The notes beneath the pieces are model-generated. The model saw only the letters and a list, made by a program, of their open reading frames with translations, did not search any database and had not been told where the DNA came from. 43,412 nt of DNA from Bacillota bacterium (GTDB taxonomy: Bacteria > Bacillota > Limnochordia > DTU087): assembly GCA_012518315.1 (NCBI GenBank), contig JAAYSL010000172.1, positions 1-43,412 of the forward strand. The letters run 5' to 3'. Position 1 is the stretch's first letter. The number at the start of each line of letters is the position of its first letter. A program made the position numbers and the translations under genes. Below, one piece after another: positions 28,424 to 37,491 of the stretch.

Positions 28424-28568
28424 AGAAAAAGCCTCCTTAGTAGAGCATCCAGATTCCGAGCTTCCTTGTCCAAATATACTCTCTTTATGGGCATATGTCA
28501 ATAACCTTGCCGACTCGTCTCCTACAGTTTTTTCAACAAAGGTCAGGTTAATGCCCGAAAACAGGTGA

Positions 28569-28694
28569 GGGATGTCAATCTCACATGCTTACCATGATTG
28601 AGATGACATCCCTTATCTCGCTTCTTGTCACTCTTCTAACTCTCGACGAGAGTATTGCCAATTCCTCCCACGGCTTTGGTCGTGGGTAGTTGAC
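28569..28694. mobile_element. IS200/IS605-type end in a short, non-autonomous, hairpin-rich element or relic
   Basis: Terminus cgtgggtagttgac (28681-28694) identical to the IscB element end (652-665). Three stem-loops: 28569-28612 (gggatgtcaatctca/tgagatgacatccc), 28639-28653 (actctc-gac-gagagt), 28667-28686 (cccacggctttggtcgtggg). Confidence 0.5.
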
Positions 28695-29734
28695 TATCTA
28701 TAACGCCCATAGGTCTCGGCTGTCTCCACCATCACTTCTGCATTGCGAAGATCGGCATTAGCAGGGTACTCACAACCGGTAGCTAGGATATAGCCACCAC
28801 CTTGCTTATATTGGTCAATTTGTTCCTGGCAGCGGGCCCTCACCTCATCCTCACTAGCTTGTACAATCCAGGTAGGATCCACATGACCGATTAAAGTTGT
28901 CTTCCGGCCATACTTCGCCTTCAGCTCAGCCGGAGATGTGACATCATCTGGAAGATGAAGAAAAGAAATGGCCTCAGGTTGCATCGTCTCTATCTGGACA
29001 TCGAAGTAAATGCCATTTCCACAGTTGTGGATCATCATCATGCAGCCTCGCTGGTGGACCTTCTCTGCCAGTCCCCTCATGTATTCACCCTCGAACTCAA
29101 GCCACATGGATTTACTCATGATGGACTTCGAGGCAAACAAAGTGTCTACCATGATCGCATGGACACCAGTGTCCATCAAAGCATCATAGTACTCCATCAA
29201 GGTCTCCGCAACCGCGGAAACAGCATATTTCACAGCCTCTGGTTCTAGCACCAGATCCATGAACATCTGCTCCTGGCCCCGTAACATACTCACAATTCCC
29301 AGAGGCCCGAAGGTAAAGGCAATGATGGGCACTTCCTTCCCCTTGGCTGCTACTAGTTTTTCGCATAGTCGAATATGTTCACTCATGCGCTTACCTTGCT
29401 GAGGCTTTATGGGAGTGATGGACTTGTAGTCTTCTACAGTCTCAATCAAGCGATGGCCGAAATCCGGATGGGCCGCTTCGTTTTCTGGGTAAATTATCTT
29501 TGCACCAAAATCAGCTGCTTCCACCGATAGGTCAGTTAAGGTGCAGATCGCATCTAGTCTATATAGCTCAGCAGCCTTAATATAAGCAGCGGCACAAGTA
29601 TCTGCTTCAAGAGCCCACTGTTCGTAAGTAGCATTCACCAGTGTGCGGGTAACACCACTAAGCAGCGGGTATACCGGTACTCGATCTGGCTCTTCAAATT
29701 TTAGGGTTTTGCTAACTCGTTCCAAAGAAGTCAC
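28694..29734 (-). CDS. Uroporphyrinogen decarboxylase (URO-D) superfamily protein
   Basis: MTSLERVSKTLKFEEPDRVPVYPLLSG, CMMMIHNCGNGIYFDVQIETMQPEAISFLH, TTLIGHVDPTWIVQASEDEVRARCQEQIDQYKQGGGYILATGCEYPANA. Confidence 0.88.
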   Translation of the reverse strand: MTSLERVSKTLKFEEPDRVPVYPLLSGVTRTLVNATYEQWALEADTCAAAYIKAAELYRLDAICTLTDLSVEAADFGAKIIYPENEAAHPDFGHRLIETVEDYKSITPIKPQQGKRMSEHIRLCEKLVAAKGKEVPIIAFTFGPLGIVSMLRGQEQMFMDLVLEPEAVKYAVSAVAETLMEYYDALMDTGVHAIMVDTLFASKSIMSKSMWLEFEGEYMRGLAEKVHQRGCMMMIHNCGNGIYFDVQIETMQPEAISFLHLPDDVTSPAELKAKYGRKTTLIGHVDPTWIVQASEDEVRARCQEQIDQYKQGGGYILATGCEYPANADLRNAEVMVETAETYGRYR

Positions 29735-29902
29735 TATTGGTACCCCCTTAGGTGTTCATTGTCTTTGTCTCCTACTAATACTATATCGGTGTTCTTGGAG
29801 GCGAACCAGGGATTCTCTTGCGAATTCTAGCAGGATTTTGCTATATAGGCCCTATCTGGGGTATACTGCAAACAGATATTGCCAAAAAGGAGGCCTCGAT
29901 CA

Positions 29903-30484
29903 TTGAAATCTCGACAATGGTTTTGGACACTATCGGGTTGGATTCTAGCTATTGTCCTGGGCGTCCTCTTGTGGAGTGCCCCCCGGAAACCCCCTACACA
30001 GCCAACACCCCCACCAGTAGAAGTCAAGGTACCGGCAGAGCAGCCCACCACAATCGATTTGCTTGACAAAAACTATCCTACAGTGGCCCAAAATGAACCG
30101 GGTTGGGATTATAAGCAGACGGTAGCCGCGGATCTTGATGGCGATGGAACCCAGGAAACAGTGGTGATCATGGCCCGGGTGGAGCGTTCCCCAGATAATC
30201 CCCATGAATACCTATGGGATGATGGCCAGCCCTGGCAGGTATTGGTAGAGTCATCCTCAGGTGGCCAGACTCCTGTCTATTCTCGATGGGTACAGATCGG
30301 TCAGCTAAAGGGCTTTATCAGCGAGGAAAAAAAGGATGGAGGACATGACTTGATCCTCCTAGAGCTAACTGGTGCTGGTGTATCTCTTTATCGGGTGGAG
30401 TATGATGGGCCCCGCCAGGTGACATCTACCCGCCTTGCCACAGCTCTCACCATCGATCAGGCTGGCCCAGTACCTCTTCCTTAA
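29903..30484 (+). CDS. Membrane-anchored/exported hypothetical protein
   Basis: ORF (track start 29879). TTG 29903 preferred: preceded by AAGGAGG. N-terminal TM (WFWTLSGWILAIVLGVLLWSA), Pro-rich linker, then globular part with ADLDGDGTQETVV. Confidence 0.65.
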   Translation: MKSRQWFWTLSGWILAIVLGVLLWSAPRKPPTQPTPPPVEVKVPAEQPTTIDLLDKNYPTVAQNEPGWDYKQTVAADLDGDGTQETVVIMARVERSPDNPHEYLWDDGQPWQVLVESSSGGQTPVYSRWVQIGQLKGFISEEKKDGGHDLILLELTGAGVSLYRVEYDGPRQVTSTRLATALTIDQAGPVPLP

Positions 30485-30557
30485 GCAAGTTGCCAGGGCC
30501 CACTATCAGATCAAGGACTACGACTTGCAGTGGGCCCACTGCGTCATCTTTTCTTAC

Positions 30558-31142
30558 CTAGGCAGTTATGTGCGGATCCTCGGACTCATCTCTTTCCCAA
30601 AACCGGGGCTTTCGGGAGTGTTCTTCACCTCTATCCAGTAATGTATAAGTGGCATTGTCGATTAGCCGATTGGGCACTGTATGGAGCACACCTTCCTTGT
30701 CCCGGATCTTGGTCTTGCGAATAGTCACTGATTCTACCTGTCCCTCCAAACCTGCGGCTTTAACGGTGTAGCCCACCTTGAAATCCTGATCAGCGATAAG
30801 AAAGACTCCTGCCAGAAGATCCTGTGTAACTGAATTGACACTAGAGGCCAAAGCCATAGCAACCAGGGCAATAGAGCCTCCTAATGCCAGCGAAACCTGC
30901 TGCATCCCCAAAGAGGCCGTGGCAGCTGCTAGCACAAAAACCCAGCCTGCGAAACCGACCACGGACTGCAACAAGGTTCCTAAAGTCGGATCAAGCCGAG
31001 CCACCACAGTGGCACGACCTGTTATGAACCTTATTGCCTTCACGACTACAGCTCCTACAGCTAGAGTAAATATAGCTGCCGGTAGTTTGTTTAGTATCCC
31101 TGTCATCTGTGATAATGATTCCATATACCAGGCATCAGTCAT
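30558..31142 (-). CDS. Small mechanosensitive ion channel (MscS) family protein
   Basis: GSIALVAMALASSVNSVTQDLLAGVFLIADQDFKVGYTVKAAGLEGQVESVTIRKTKIRDKEGVLHTVPNRLI. Confidence 0.88.
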   Translation of the reverse strand: MTDAWYMESLSQMTGILNKLPAAIFTLAVGAVVVKAIRFITGRATVVARLDPTLGTLLQSVVGFAGWVFVLAAATASLGMQQVSLALGGSIALVAMALASSVNSVTQDLLAGVFLIADQDFKVGYTVKAAGLEGQVESVTIRKTKIRDKEGVLHTVPNRLIDNATYTLLDRGEEHSRKPRFWERDESEDPHITA

Positions 31143-31219
31143 TCATGTCACCTTTCCAAGACTCACTGAAACGCAGCGAGAAGCCTTTCGGCTTGCACTA
31201 CTAGCCGTGGGGGCTATGA

Positions 31220-32203
31220 CTAACTAATCTCAAGCCACATCCGCCCGGTGAAAGTTTCTCCCCCATCCAAAACAATTAAGCCTGTCTCTTCTGCTGGTAA
31301 TGATAGATTCGGTGCATTGGTTACCCATGTATAAGGCTCAAGACAGACAAAGGGGTCCTGTAGAGTTTTGCCTGTCCATACCACCCAATGCTTAAACTCC
31401 GAAGTGGAACCGTATTGGACAGTGATCGCAGCACCATTATCTTTAAATTCGGCTACGGATGCACCTTCCGAGAAGTTCAGGTCAGTATATACATCATCTA
31501 GCATGATTGTACCCAAGGGCTTGGGTTGCCGTAGATCCCGCTCATCGCTGACAGGTAACCGTCGACCGGTAGGGATTAGCTCTTCTAGCTCCCAGGCTTT
31601 GTTTGCCGGAACTTGAACCGTACACTGGCTTTTAGAGCTCTTCGGGGATAAAGGCACATTGAAGTACGGGTGGAACCCAATCCCAAAGGGCATGGGCTCG
31701 TTACCAAAGTTCTCTGCCTCCACTATGAAATCCATCCGAGCTTCTCGGAGTGAGAATGTCATCCGCACCTCAAAGGAATGTGGATAGGAACGCTTGATAC
31801 TAGGATGATCATCAGACCGAATGGCGGTGGTGACTGATGCCGATTCTGCGGTACTAGTAGCCACTACCCGCCAAGGCAGGCTGTGCACCAACCCGTGAAT
31901 ATGATATTTGCCTGCTTCATTGATCTCGAAAACATACTCCCGCCCACCAAAGGTGAATCTGCCATGATTGATCCGATTGGGGGGCATGAGTACCGGAAAA
32001 CCCCAACCCACAGGCTTAACCTTTAGTGCATCAAGGTTCTCGGGAGTCCGCAAGATACTAATCCCTTGGCTGTTCGATTGTAAGGCAATTAGATTACTAC
32101 CAAACCCGGGAACCAGAGTCCCCTCCCAACCACTTTCCATATCTTTTAAGCGTAGAGCTTCTAAACCGTCGAACTGGCAGTCTTCTACTTGGAATCTAGA
32201 CAA
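31220..32203 (-). CDS. Aldose 1-epimerase family protein
   Basis: PVLMPPNRINHGRFTFGGREYVFEINE, HGLVHSLPWRV, GFHPYFNVP, VCLEPYTW. Confidence 0.9.
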   Translation of the reverse strand: MSRFQVEDCQFDGLEALRLKDMESGWEGTLVPGFGSNLIALQSNSQGISILRTPENLDALKVKPVGWGFPVLMPPNRINHGRFTFGGREYVFEINEAGKYHIHGLVHSLPWRVVATSTAESASVTTAIRSDDHPSIKRSYPHSFEVRMTFSLREARMDFIVEAENFGNEPMPFGIGFHPYFNVPLSPKSSKSQCTVQVPANKAWELEELIPTGRRLPVSDERDLRQPKPLGTIMLDDVYTDLNFSEGASVAEFKDNGAAITVQYGSTSEFKHWVVWTGKTLQDPFVCLEPYTWVTNAPNLSLPAEETGLIVLDGGETFTGRMWLEIS

Positions 32204-32481
32204 AAGAACCCCTCCTTTTCTTCTTGACAGATTTAGAGTTCAACTTGCTACGCCTCTATCCCTTTCTTTTGCTGCTTGTTATTGACCTGCCCGGTGAAAC
32301 CTGGGAAGGGATAGCATGGCAGCAGCAGGCTAGATTAACCAAAAATCCTTAGTCAGTTCGGGAGTCCTCACTGATACAAGCTCATTTACCTCAAGTATTC
32401 ACAATGGCAGGATACTTCTCATATACCAGGAATTTATACTACAGCAGCTAATGCTCAACCTTTAGTTAAGGAGTGGTGAAT

Positions 32482-33432
32482 ATGGTGAAAATCGCAATGG
32501 TCGGATGTGGAGGAATGGGCAACTACCATGCAAAACAGCTCCTTCAGATCCCGGGTACCAAGATTCAGGCGGCGGTAGATATCGTTCCAAACCGAGCAGA
32601 GAAACTGGCCCAGGCGGTGGGATGCCAGGTTTTCACTGACTACCATCATGCCCTAGACAGCGTAGACGCGGTCTGGGTATGCACTCCTCCTGATAGCCAC
32701 CTAGACATAACTGTCACATCCCTCGAAGCCGGCAAGCATGTTTTCTGTGAAAAACCTATGGCCCTATCTCTGGACGAGGCAGACGGGATGATTGATGCGG
32801 CAAACCGCAATCAACGGCTGCTGGGCATCGGTTACTGTCTCCGTTTTTCACCGTGGGCCCAAATGTGTAAAGAGATCGTCTGGAGGGGCGACATCGGCGA
32901 GATCACATTGGCTTGGATAGCCCGCATGAGCCCAATTCCCCCTACCCCTTGGCTAAAAAGCCAGGAAGTTAGTGGGGGAATGCTAACGGAGCAGACTACG
33001 CACAATCTCGACTGGCTGCGTTATGTCGTTGGAGATGTAATAGAAGCTACGGCTTTCACCAAGACAGCCCTGCCCGATGTGGATATTAGTGACAATGTGG
33101 TGGGCCTGCTTAAGTTCGCCCAAGGCGCCATTGGTCAGATCATGGCTTCATGGTCATCAAGGGCAAGCTGGATAGAATCTGGTCTCGTGGGAACCGAGGG
33201 TGTACTCCGCACTGGCCAAGGTGGAGCCATAACAGTGCACACCCAAGGCGGTGAGCCTGTTATCTACCACCCAGAGGACTTGGATATGTACCTAGAACAA
33301 GATCGCATTTTCATTGAGGCTATTAAAGAGGGCGATACTTTTCCGCTAGATCCAAGAGAGGCGAGAGAAAGCTTGGCTGTCAGCCTGGCACTCCTGGAAG
33401 CGGCTAGGACCGGCCGAGCCGTCACCTTGTAG
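32482..33432 (+). CDS. Gfo/Idh/MocA family oxidoreductase
   Basis: ORF (track start 32473); KIAMVGCGGMGNYHAKQL, VFCEKPMALSLDEADGMI. ATG 32482 with AAGGAG RBS. Confidence 0.92.
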   Translation: MVKIAMVGCGGMGNYHAKQLLQIPGTKIQAAVDIVPNRAEKLAQAVGCQVFTDYHHALDSVDAVWVCTPPDSHLDITVTSLEAGKHVFCEKPMALSLDEADGMIDAANRNQRLLGIGYCLRFSPWAQMCKEIVWRGDIGEITLAWIARMSPIPPTPWLKSQEVSGGMLTEQTTHNLDWLRYVVGDVIEATAFTKTALPDVDISDNVVGLLKFAQGAIGQIMASWSSRASWIESGLVGTEGVLRTGQGGAITVHTQGGEPVIYHPEDLDMYLEQDRIFIEAIKEGDTFPLDPREARESLAVSLALLEAARTGRAVTL

Positions 33433-33449
33433 CCCTAGCACACATAAGC

Positions 33450-33495
33450 GGGAGACCCCCGTGGCTCTTCCATGGTTAAGGCCTCGGGGTCTCCC
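33450..33495. terminator. Bidirectional terminator-like hairpin between convergent genes
   Basis: gggagacccc(33450-33459)/ggggtctccc(33486-33495), 10-bp perfect stem. Confidence 0.65.
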
Positions 33496-33500
33496 ATTCC

Positions 33501-33914
33501 CTACTCTTCGACTATCTCGTAGCTATAGTCTACTTTGGCATTGAGCGAATGCAAAACCGAGCAATACTTCTCCGTGGAAAGCTGTACTGCCCTAGCCACC
33601 CGATCTTCTGTTAGCCCTTTGCCGCTAACAATGTAACGCAGAGTGATATGGACAAAACGCCGGGGATGCTCCTCTGCCCTCTCACCTGACACCTCTACTC
33701 TGAGGCCAGCTAATGGCTGCTGCATTTTCTGCAGAATACTAACGATATCTATACCTGTGCAACCACCAATAGCGGAAAGCAACAACTCTGTTGGCCGTGG
33801 GCCGAGATTATTGCCACCTGCCTCTACCGATGCATCCATGTTCCAAGAATGACCTGAATCTGCGCTGCTGCGAAACTCCATACCCTCTACCCAAGACACA
33901 TCTACCCGCATCAC
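33501..33914 (-). CDS. OsmC/Ohr family peroxiredoxin-like protein
   Basis: NLGPRPTELLLSAIGGCTGIDIVSILQKM and STEKYCSVLHSLNAKVDYSYEI; both conserved Cys present. Confidence 0.92.
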   Translation of the reverse strand: MMRVDVSWVEGMEFRSSADSGHSWNMDASVEAGGNNLGPRPTELLLSAIGGCTGIDIVSILQKMQQPLAGLRVEVSGERAEEHPRRFVHITLRYIVSGKGLTEDRVARAVQLSTEKYCSVLHSLNAKVDYSYEIVEE

Positions 33915-33938
33915 TTGCCCTCCTCGCTTACATTTCCT

Positions 33939-34214
33939 CTAGAGAGTGTATTTCCTGATCACCTGCAGTAACTCATCGATAGATTCATCGCCCTGATCAG
34001 TCTTGATGGCATTTGTCACACACCCGCGAATGTGTCCCTCTAAGAGGATCTGTCCAACACTATTTAGGGCGGATCTTACGGCAGAGATTTGGTTGAGAAT
34101 ATCGACACAGTACTGGTCTTCTTCAACCATTCTAGTGATTCCCCGGATCTGCCCCTCAATCCGACCTAGCCGAAGCAAAAGATTCTTCTTTCGGCGGGGG
34201 TTGGAATGTGGCAT
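33939..34214 (-). CDS. CsoR-family metal-sensing transcriptional repressor
   Basis: ORF (track start 34235); LLLRLGRIEGQIRGITRMVEEDQYCVDILNQISAVRSALNSVGQILLEGHIRGCV. C-x24-H-x3-C spacing as in Cu(I) CsoR. ATG 34214 with AAAGGGG RBS. Confidence 0.92.
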   Translation of the reverse strand: MPHSNPRRKKNLLLRLGRIEGQIRGITRMVEEDQYCVDILNQISAVRSALNSVGQILLEGHIRGCVTNAIKTDQGDESIDELLQVIRKYTL

Positions 34215-34278
34215 CTTAGAACCCCTTTCTCCCATACTATCAACCCATTTGCTATCTTGTCATATCGACCAGTTATAC

Positions 34279-34297
34279 TATACCCGCCCATGGTATA
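34279..34297. promoter_or_regulatory. CsoR operator candidate
   Basis: TATACC-cgcccat-GGTATA: perfect 6-bp arms about 65 bp upstream of the csoR-like start; resembles the A/T-flanked TACC..GGTA CsoR boxes. Confidence 0.5.
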
Positions 34298-34405
34298 TTG
34301 TACTAAAAGAAAGGCCCGAGGACAAGCCTGAAATATCACCCTGCTTGTCTTAAGGCAAATCCTGCTAGGTGAGAGCCCAGACAGGTATGTACACAGAACA
34401 AGATA

Positions 34406-34436
34406 ACCCGGGCCGATCCGCTGGACCGACCCGGGT
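34406..34436. terminator. Terminator-like hairpin downstream of the GH127 gene
   Basis: acccggg(34406-34412)/cccgggt(34430-34436). Confidence 0.4.
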
Positions 34437-34487
34437 AGTCTTATGTTTACGGTACTATACTATTCACGTTCCCTAGGCCACCGATAC

Positions 34488-36380
34488 TCACTCAAGGAGT
34501 AACGGAAACTCAGTCACTCTAAGGTTAGTACAACCATAGGGAATTAGGGTCAGCTTCTCTGCTTTCTCCTTAGATCTGGTGGGGCTTTGCGGAATGGTGC
34601 CTGCCCAGTTACCCTCAAGGCGCCATTCTGGTACCAATCGTCCAGTAACCTTCAGCTCTATGGGAGCCCCCTCCGGTGAAAATGGCATCTGGCCCACCGG
34701 TTTTGTGGTTATCTTCACTGACCTAGCGGGATTTGTTGGATCTATCACCAAACCATAGTTCCAAGGTGTAGTGGGATAGACTTCCCAATCAGCATGGGGC
34801 TGTGTACCACCGATATGTTTCCAGCTCTCCCCAATTTTCAAGGAATACACCAAGGGCCCCCTGATTACCGCTACAGATCCTTGATAGCGTCGCTCTGTCT
34901 CGATCTCCATGGGAAGTGTCAGCTCTAGCTGGTCACCAGGCTGCCATTCCCGGATGATAGTGTGAAAGGACTGAGAAGACAAAGAAAGGATCTCGCCGTC
35001 TGGCAAAATGAGAGTTGCTCCTTTGGCCCAAGATGGTATCCTCAATTTCAAAGGAAAGGTTACGGCCCGAGCAGATTGAATAGTGAAAACCAGAGTTTCA
35101 TCAAAGGGGTAGTTGGTCTCCTCGATGATACTGACCTCTTGGTTGTTGTCACCTACACGGGCAGTCACTTGGGATGGACCATAGGCCACAGCAGCCAAAC
35201 CGTTATCTGGAGTTTTCATCCAAAGACTACTAACATACTTGGGCCAGCCTTGATGCATATTGGCTGTACAGCAGCCGAAATTGGGTTCCAGTCCGAAAAT
35301 GTTGGCATCAGGAGAATTCGTCCAATCTCGCTCCGCCACATTGCAGATAACCTGGTTAGCCTGCTGGTCATACTGATGTGCCCACATATCTGGGGAAAAA
35401 GTAGCTGGCAAAGCATTGAAGGTGATTTTCTCTAATCGATCGGCCAGAACCGGGTCACCGAGGATGGAGACTAAGTGCTCTAGTGAAAACATGTACTCAA
35501 CCACGGCACATAGCTCTGTCCCCTGGGAGGGGTTCTTGCCCGAGAAGTGCTCATCACCGGTGAAGATGCCGGTAACCTGTCCATGGAATTTGTCAAGATT
35601 CTCCATACCTTCATAGACTGCTTCCCGGTCTGTAGCTGCATCGGACTGCCGATACCATACTCCCGGGGTCTTCAGCCCCATGGCGTTATTCACCACATGA
35701 CTTTCCAGTGTGATCTTAGATTGCTTCCGTGTATGACGGAAATGGGTAAAATGATCCTGCCAATCATACCCCTGTCCCTTGATCTTTTCGGCTAGCTCTA
35801 AAAGCCAATCCTCACCGGTTCGCTCATACAGCCAATGTATACTAATAACGAAGTCTGCCCAGCGAAACTTAGCCCATGACTCCAAAGGCCGCTCATCTAT
35901 GTGCTCTTGCATGTAGCGACAGAAATTGATCATTACAGGTATGACCCGCTCATCCCCAGTAGCCTCATGATACTGGGTAAGCACCTTTAACACGATAAAC
36001 ACCGGCCATGGATCATACTCGGGATATGCCCGGGCTCCTAAGACACCCTGTACCGGCCCGATCCAGCCATTGGCTTCTTGCCCACCAAGAAAGGCTTCCA
36101 CCCATTTTTGGGCTTTTGCTTTGAGTCTTTCATCATCTAGCAAATATGCTAATGGCACCAGCCCATCAGCATAATAGGGACCTCTCTCCCAGCCTTCCTC
36201 GTCCCCACCAAACCACTGGTTATCTGGGCCGAGGTCTTTCCAAAACTCATCAATATGCCCAGATAACCCATCTGCCTGGATCTGCAATTGCTGTTTAAGC
36301 CACCCTAGTGGTTTTACAGCCCCGAGGGGTAACATCTCAAAGTTTTTTGCTCTTAACTCATTCCCATTTTCTGCTGGCAT
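34488..36380 (-). CDS. GH127 (beta-L-arabinofuranosidase, DUF1680) family glycoside hydrolase
   Basis: PLGWLKQQLQIQADGLSGHIDEFWKDLG, GPYYADGLVPLAYLLDD, NFGCCTANMHQGWPKYVSSLWM (Cys-Cys motif of GH127). Confidence 0.85.
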   Translation of the reverse strand: MPAENGNELRAKNFEMLPLGAVKPLGWLKQQLQIQADGLSGHIDEFWKDLGPDNQWFGGDEEGWERGPYYADGLVPLAYLLDDERLKAKAQKWVEAFLGGQEANGWIGPVQGVLGARAYPEYDPWPVFIVLKVLTQYHEATGDERVIPVMINFCRYMQEHIDERPLESWAKFRWADFVISIHWLYERTGEDWLLELAEKIKGQGYDWQDHFTHFRHTRKQSKITLESHVVNNAMGLKTPGVWYRQSDAATDREAVYEGMENLDKFHGQVTGIFTGDEHFSGKNPSQGTELCAVVEYMFSLEHLVSILGDPVLADRLEKITFNALPATFSPDMWAHQYDQQANQVICNVAERDWTNSPDANIFGLEPNFGCCTANMHQGWPKYVSSLWMKTPDNGLAAVAYGPSQVTARVGDNNQEVSIIEETNYPFDETLVFTIQSARAVTFPLKLRIPSWAKGATLILPDGEILSLSSQSFHTIIREWQPGDQLELTLPMEIETERRYQGSVAVIRGPLVYSLKIGESWKHIGGTQPHADWEVYPTTPWNYGLVIDPTNPARSVKITTKPVGQMPFSPEGAPIELKVTGRLVPEWRLEGNWAGTIPQSPTRSKEKAEKLTLIPYGCTNLRVTEFPLLLE

Positions 36381-36399
36381 TTCCCGCCCTCCTTGTATA

Positions 36400-36415
36400 C
36401 TGTGATTACACAGTT
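36400..36415. promoter_or_regulatory. Palindromic operator candidate upstream of the GH127 gene
   Basis: ACTGTG-atta-CACAGT, perfect 6-bp arms, 20 bp upstream of the ATG. Confidence 0.45.
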
Positions 36416-36563
36416 CGGCCTTTGACCTGAAAGCACAAAGTCAGTCTCACAATGGCCCGGTGGCACTATCTAAGCACCCCCGATTGGGATTCCACCATAC
36501 AAACTTCGCCAGGATGCGGGGCAATCCTGCCGATCGCTCCCGGGATAGCCATTTGCCGAACTA

Positions 36564-36598
36564 TAAGAGCCGTAAGCTAACATAGCCTACGGCTCTTA
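36564..36598. terminator. Long hairpin downstream of the cell-wall hydrolase gene
   Basis: taagagccgta/tacggctctta 11-bp stem, continued by gcta/tagc after one mismatch, 3-nt loop. Confidence 0.6.
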
Positions 36599-36634
36599 GT
36601 ATGACACTTGCTGATTATCGTTATTTGTCCCTAT

Positions 36635-37348
36635 CTAGAGAGCAAAGACATGGTGACCAATCCTGTTAATCACCGGTCTAGTATAAATCCAACGGGAGGT
36701 GCTGCGGGCTGGATTATAGAAATACAGTGCACCACCAGAAGGATCCCAACCACTGGCAGCTAATCTCGCCGCCCTTAAGGCATTACTATCTGGCGATAGA
36801 TTGATCTGACCATCCCGCACAGTGCAAAAGGCTCCCGACTCATAGATCACTCCAGCCAAAGAACTGGGGAAACGGCTATCCCTGGTACGGTTGAGCAAAA
36901 CTGCACCGATAGCCACTTGGCCTTCTAGAGATTCACCTCGCCCTTCGGCATGGATGAGCTGAGCCATCAACCATATGTCTCCCTCAGACAGGCCACTAGA
37001 CCGCCTTTCCGGCAAAGCCGCCTGAGCCTGTGTGCCAGTACCATTGGTTTTGCTTGGGCCTGGCATACCACCAGAGTTTGCCTCAAAGACTGGAGCCCGG
37101 GCTTTAGGCTCCTCTACCTGTCTTTCTCTAGTTTGACTTCGATCTGCAGTTTTCGGTGACGATGGTCTTATATTAGTCCCCTGGGCAACTTTGGCCTTCT
37201 CCTTGTCTTCCTCCAGGCTCTGGGCCATACTTAGTGTATCTGGGGGCATTTGGGCAGCTGATATTGCCATCATGAGACTCACGACCATTAGGCCTATAGC
37301 CAAAGCTGAGCCAAGTGCTTTTATATACTTGTCTTCAAATAACAGCAT
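36635..37348 (-). CDS. Cell wall hydrolase, SleB-like (Hydrolase_2)
   Basis: ORF (track start 37432); LMAQLIHAEGRGESLEGQVAIGAVLLNRTRDSRFPSSLAGVIYESGAF...GGALYFYNPA. ATG 37348 with AAAAGGAGGG RBS. Confidence 0.9.
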   Translation of the reverse strand: MLLFEDKYIKALGSALAIGLMVVSLMMAISAAQMPPDTLSMAQSLEEDKEKAKVAQGTNIRPSSPKTADRSQTRERQVEEPKARAPVFEANSGGMPGPSKTNGTGTQAQAALPERRSSGLSEGDIWLMAQLIHAEGRGESLEGQVAIGAVLLNRTRDSRFPSSLAGVIYESGAFCTVRDGQINLSPDSNALRAARLAASGWDPSGGALYFYNPARSTSRWIYTRPVINRIGHHVFAL

Positions 37349-37491
37349 TGCACAACCCTCCTTTTGCAAGATGAGCAAACAGAAGCGATGCCCCTCCAGG
37401 AGCACCGCCTCATTATTGTAGCCTATTGTCATCCATTTTGCAATTAGTAATACCTGTCAGTCAGAAGTCGTGATTGGGATTTTCCCCGTTT

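Noticed and set aside
28050-28568. Plus-strand 172-aa ORF antisense to mrp
   Set aside because: Ser/Pro-rich low-complexity shadow of the Mrp coding sequence.
34320-34400. Segment resembling a structured RNA (ggtgagagcccagacaggtatgtacac) upstream of csoR
   Set aside because: Could not match it to any riboswitch, T-box or group II intron element; no consistent long stems found by eye.
34962-35435. Plus-strand 157-aa ORF within the GH127 gene
   Set aside because: Antisense shadow with no domain.
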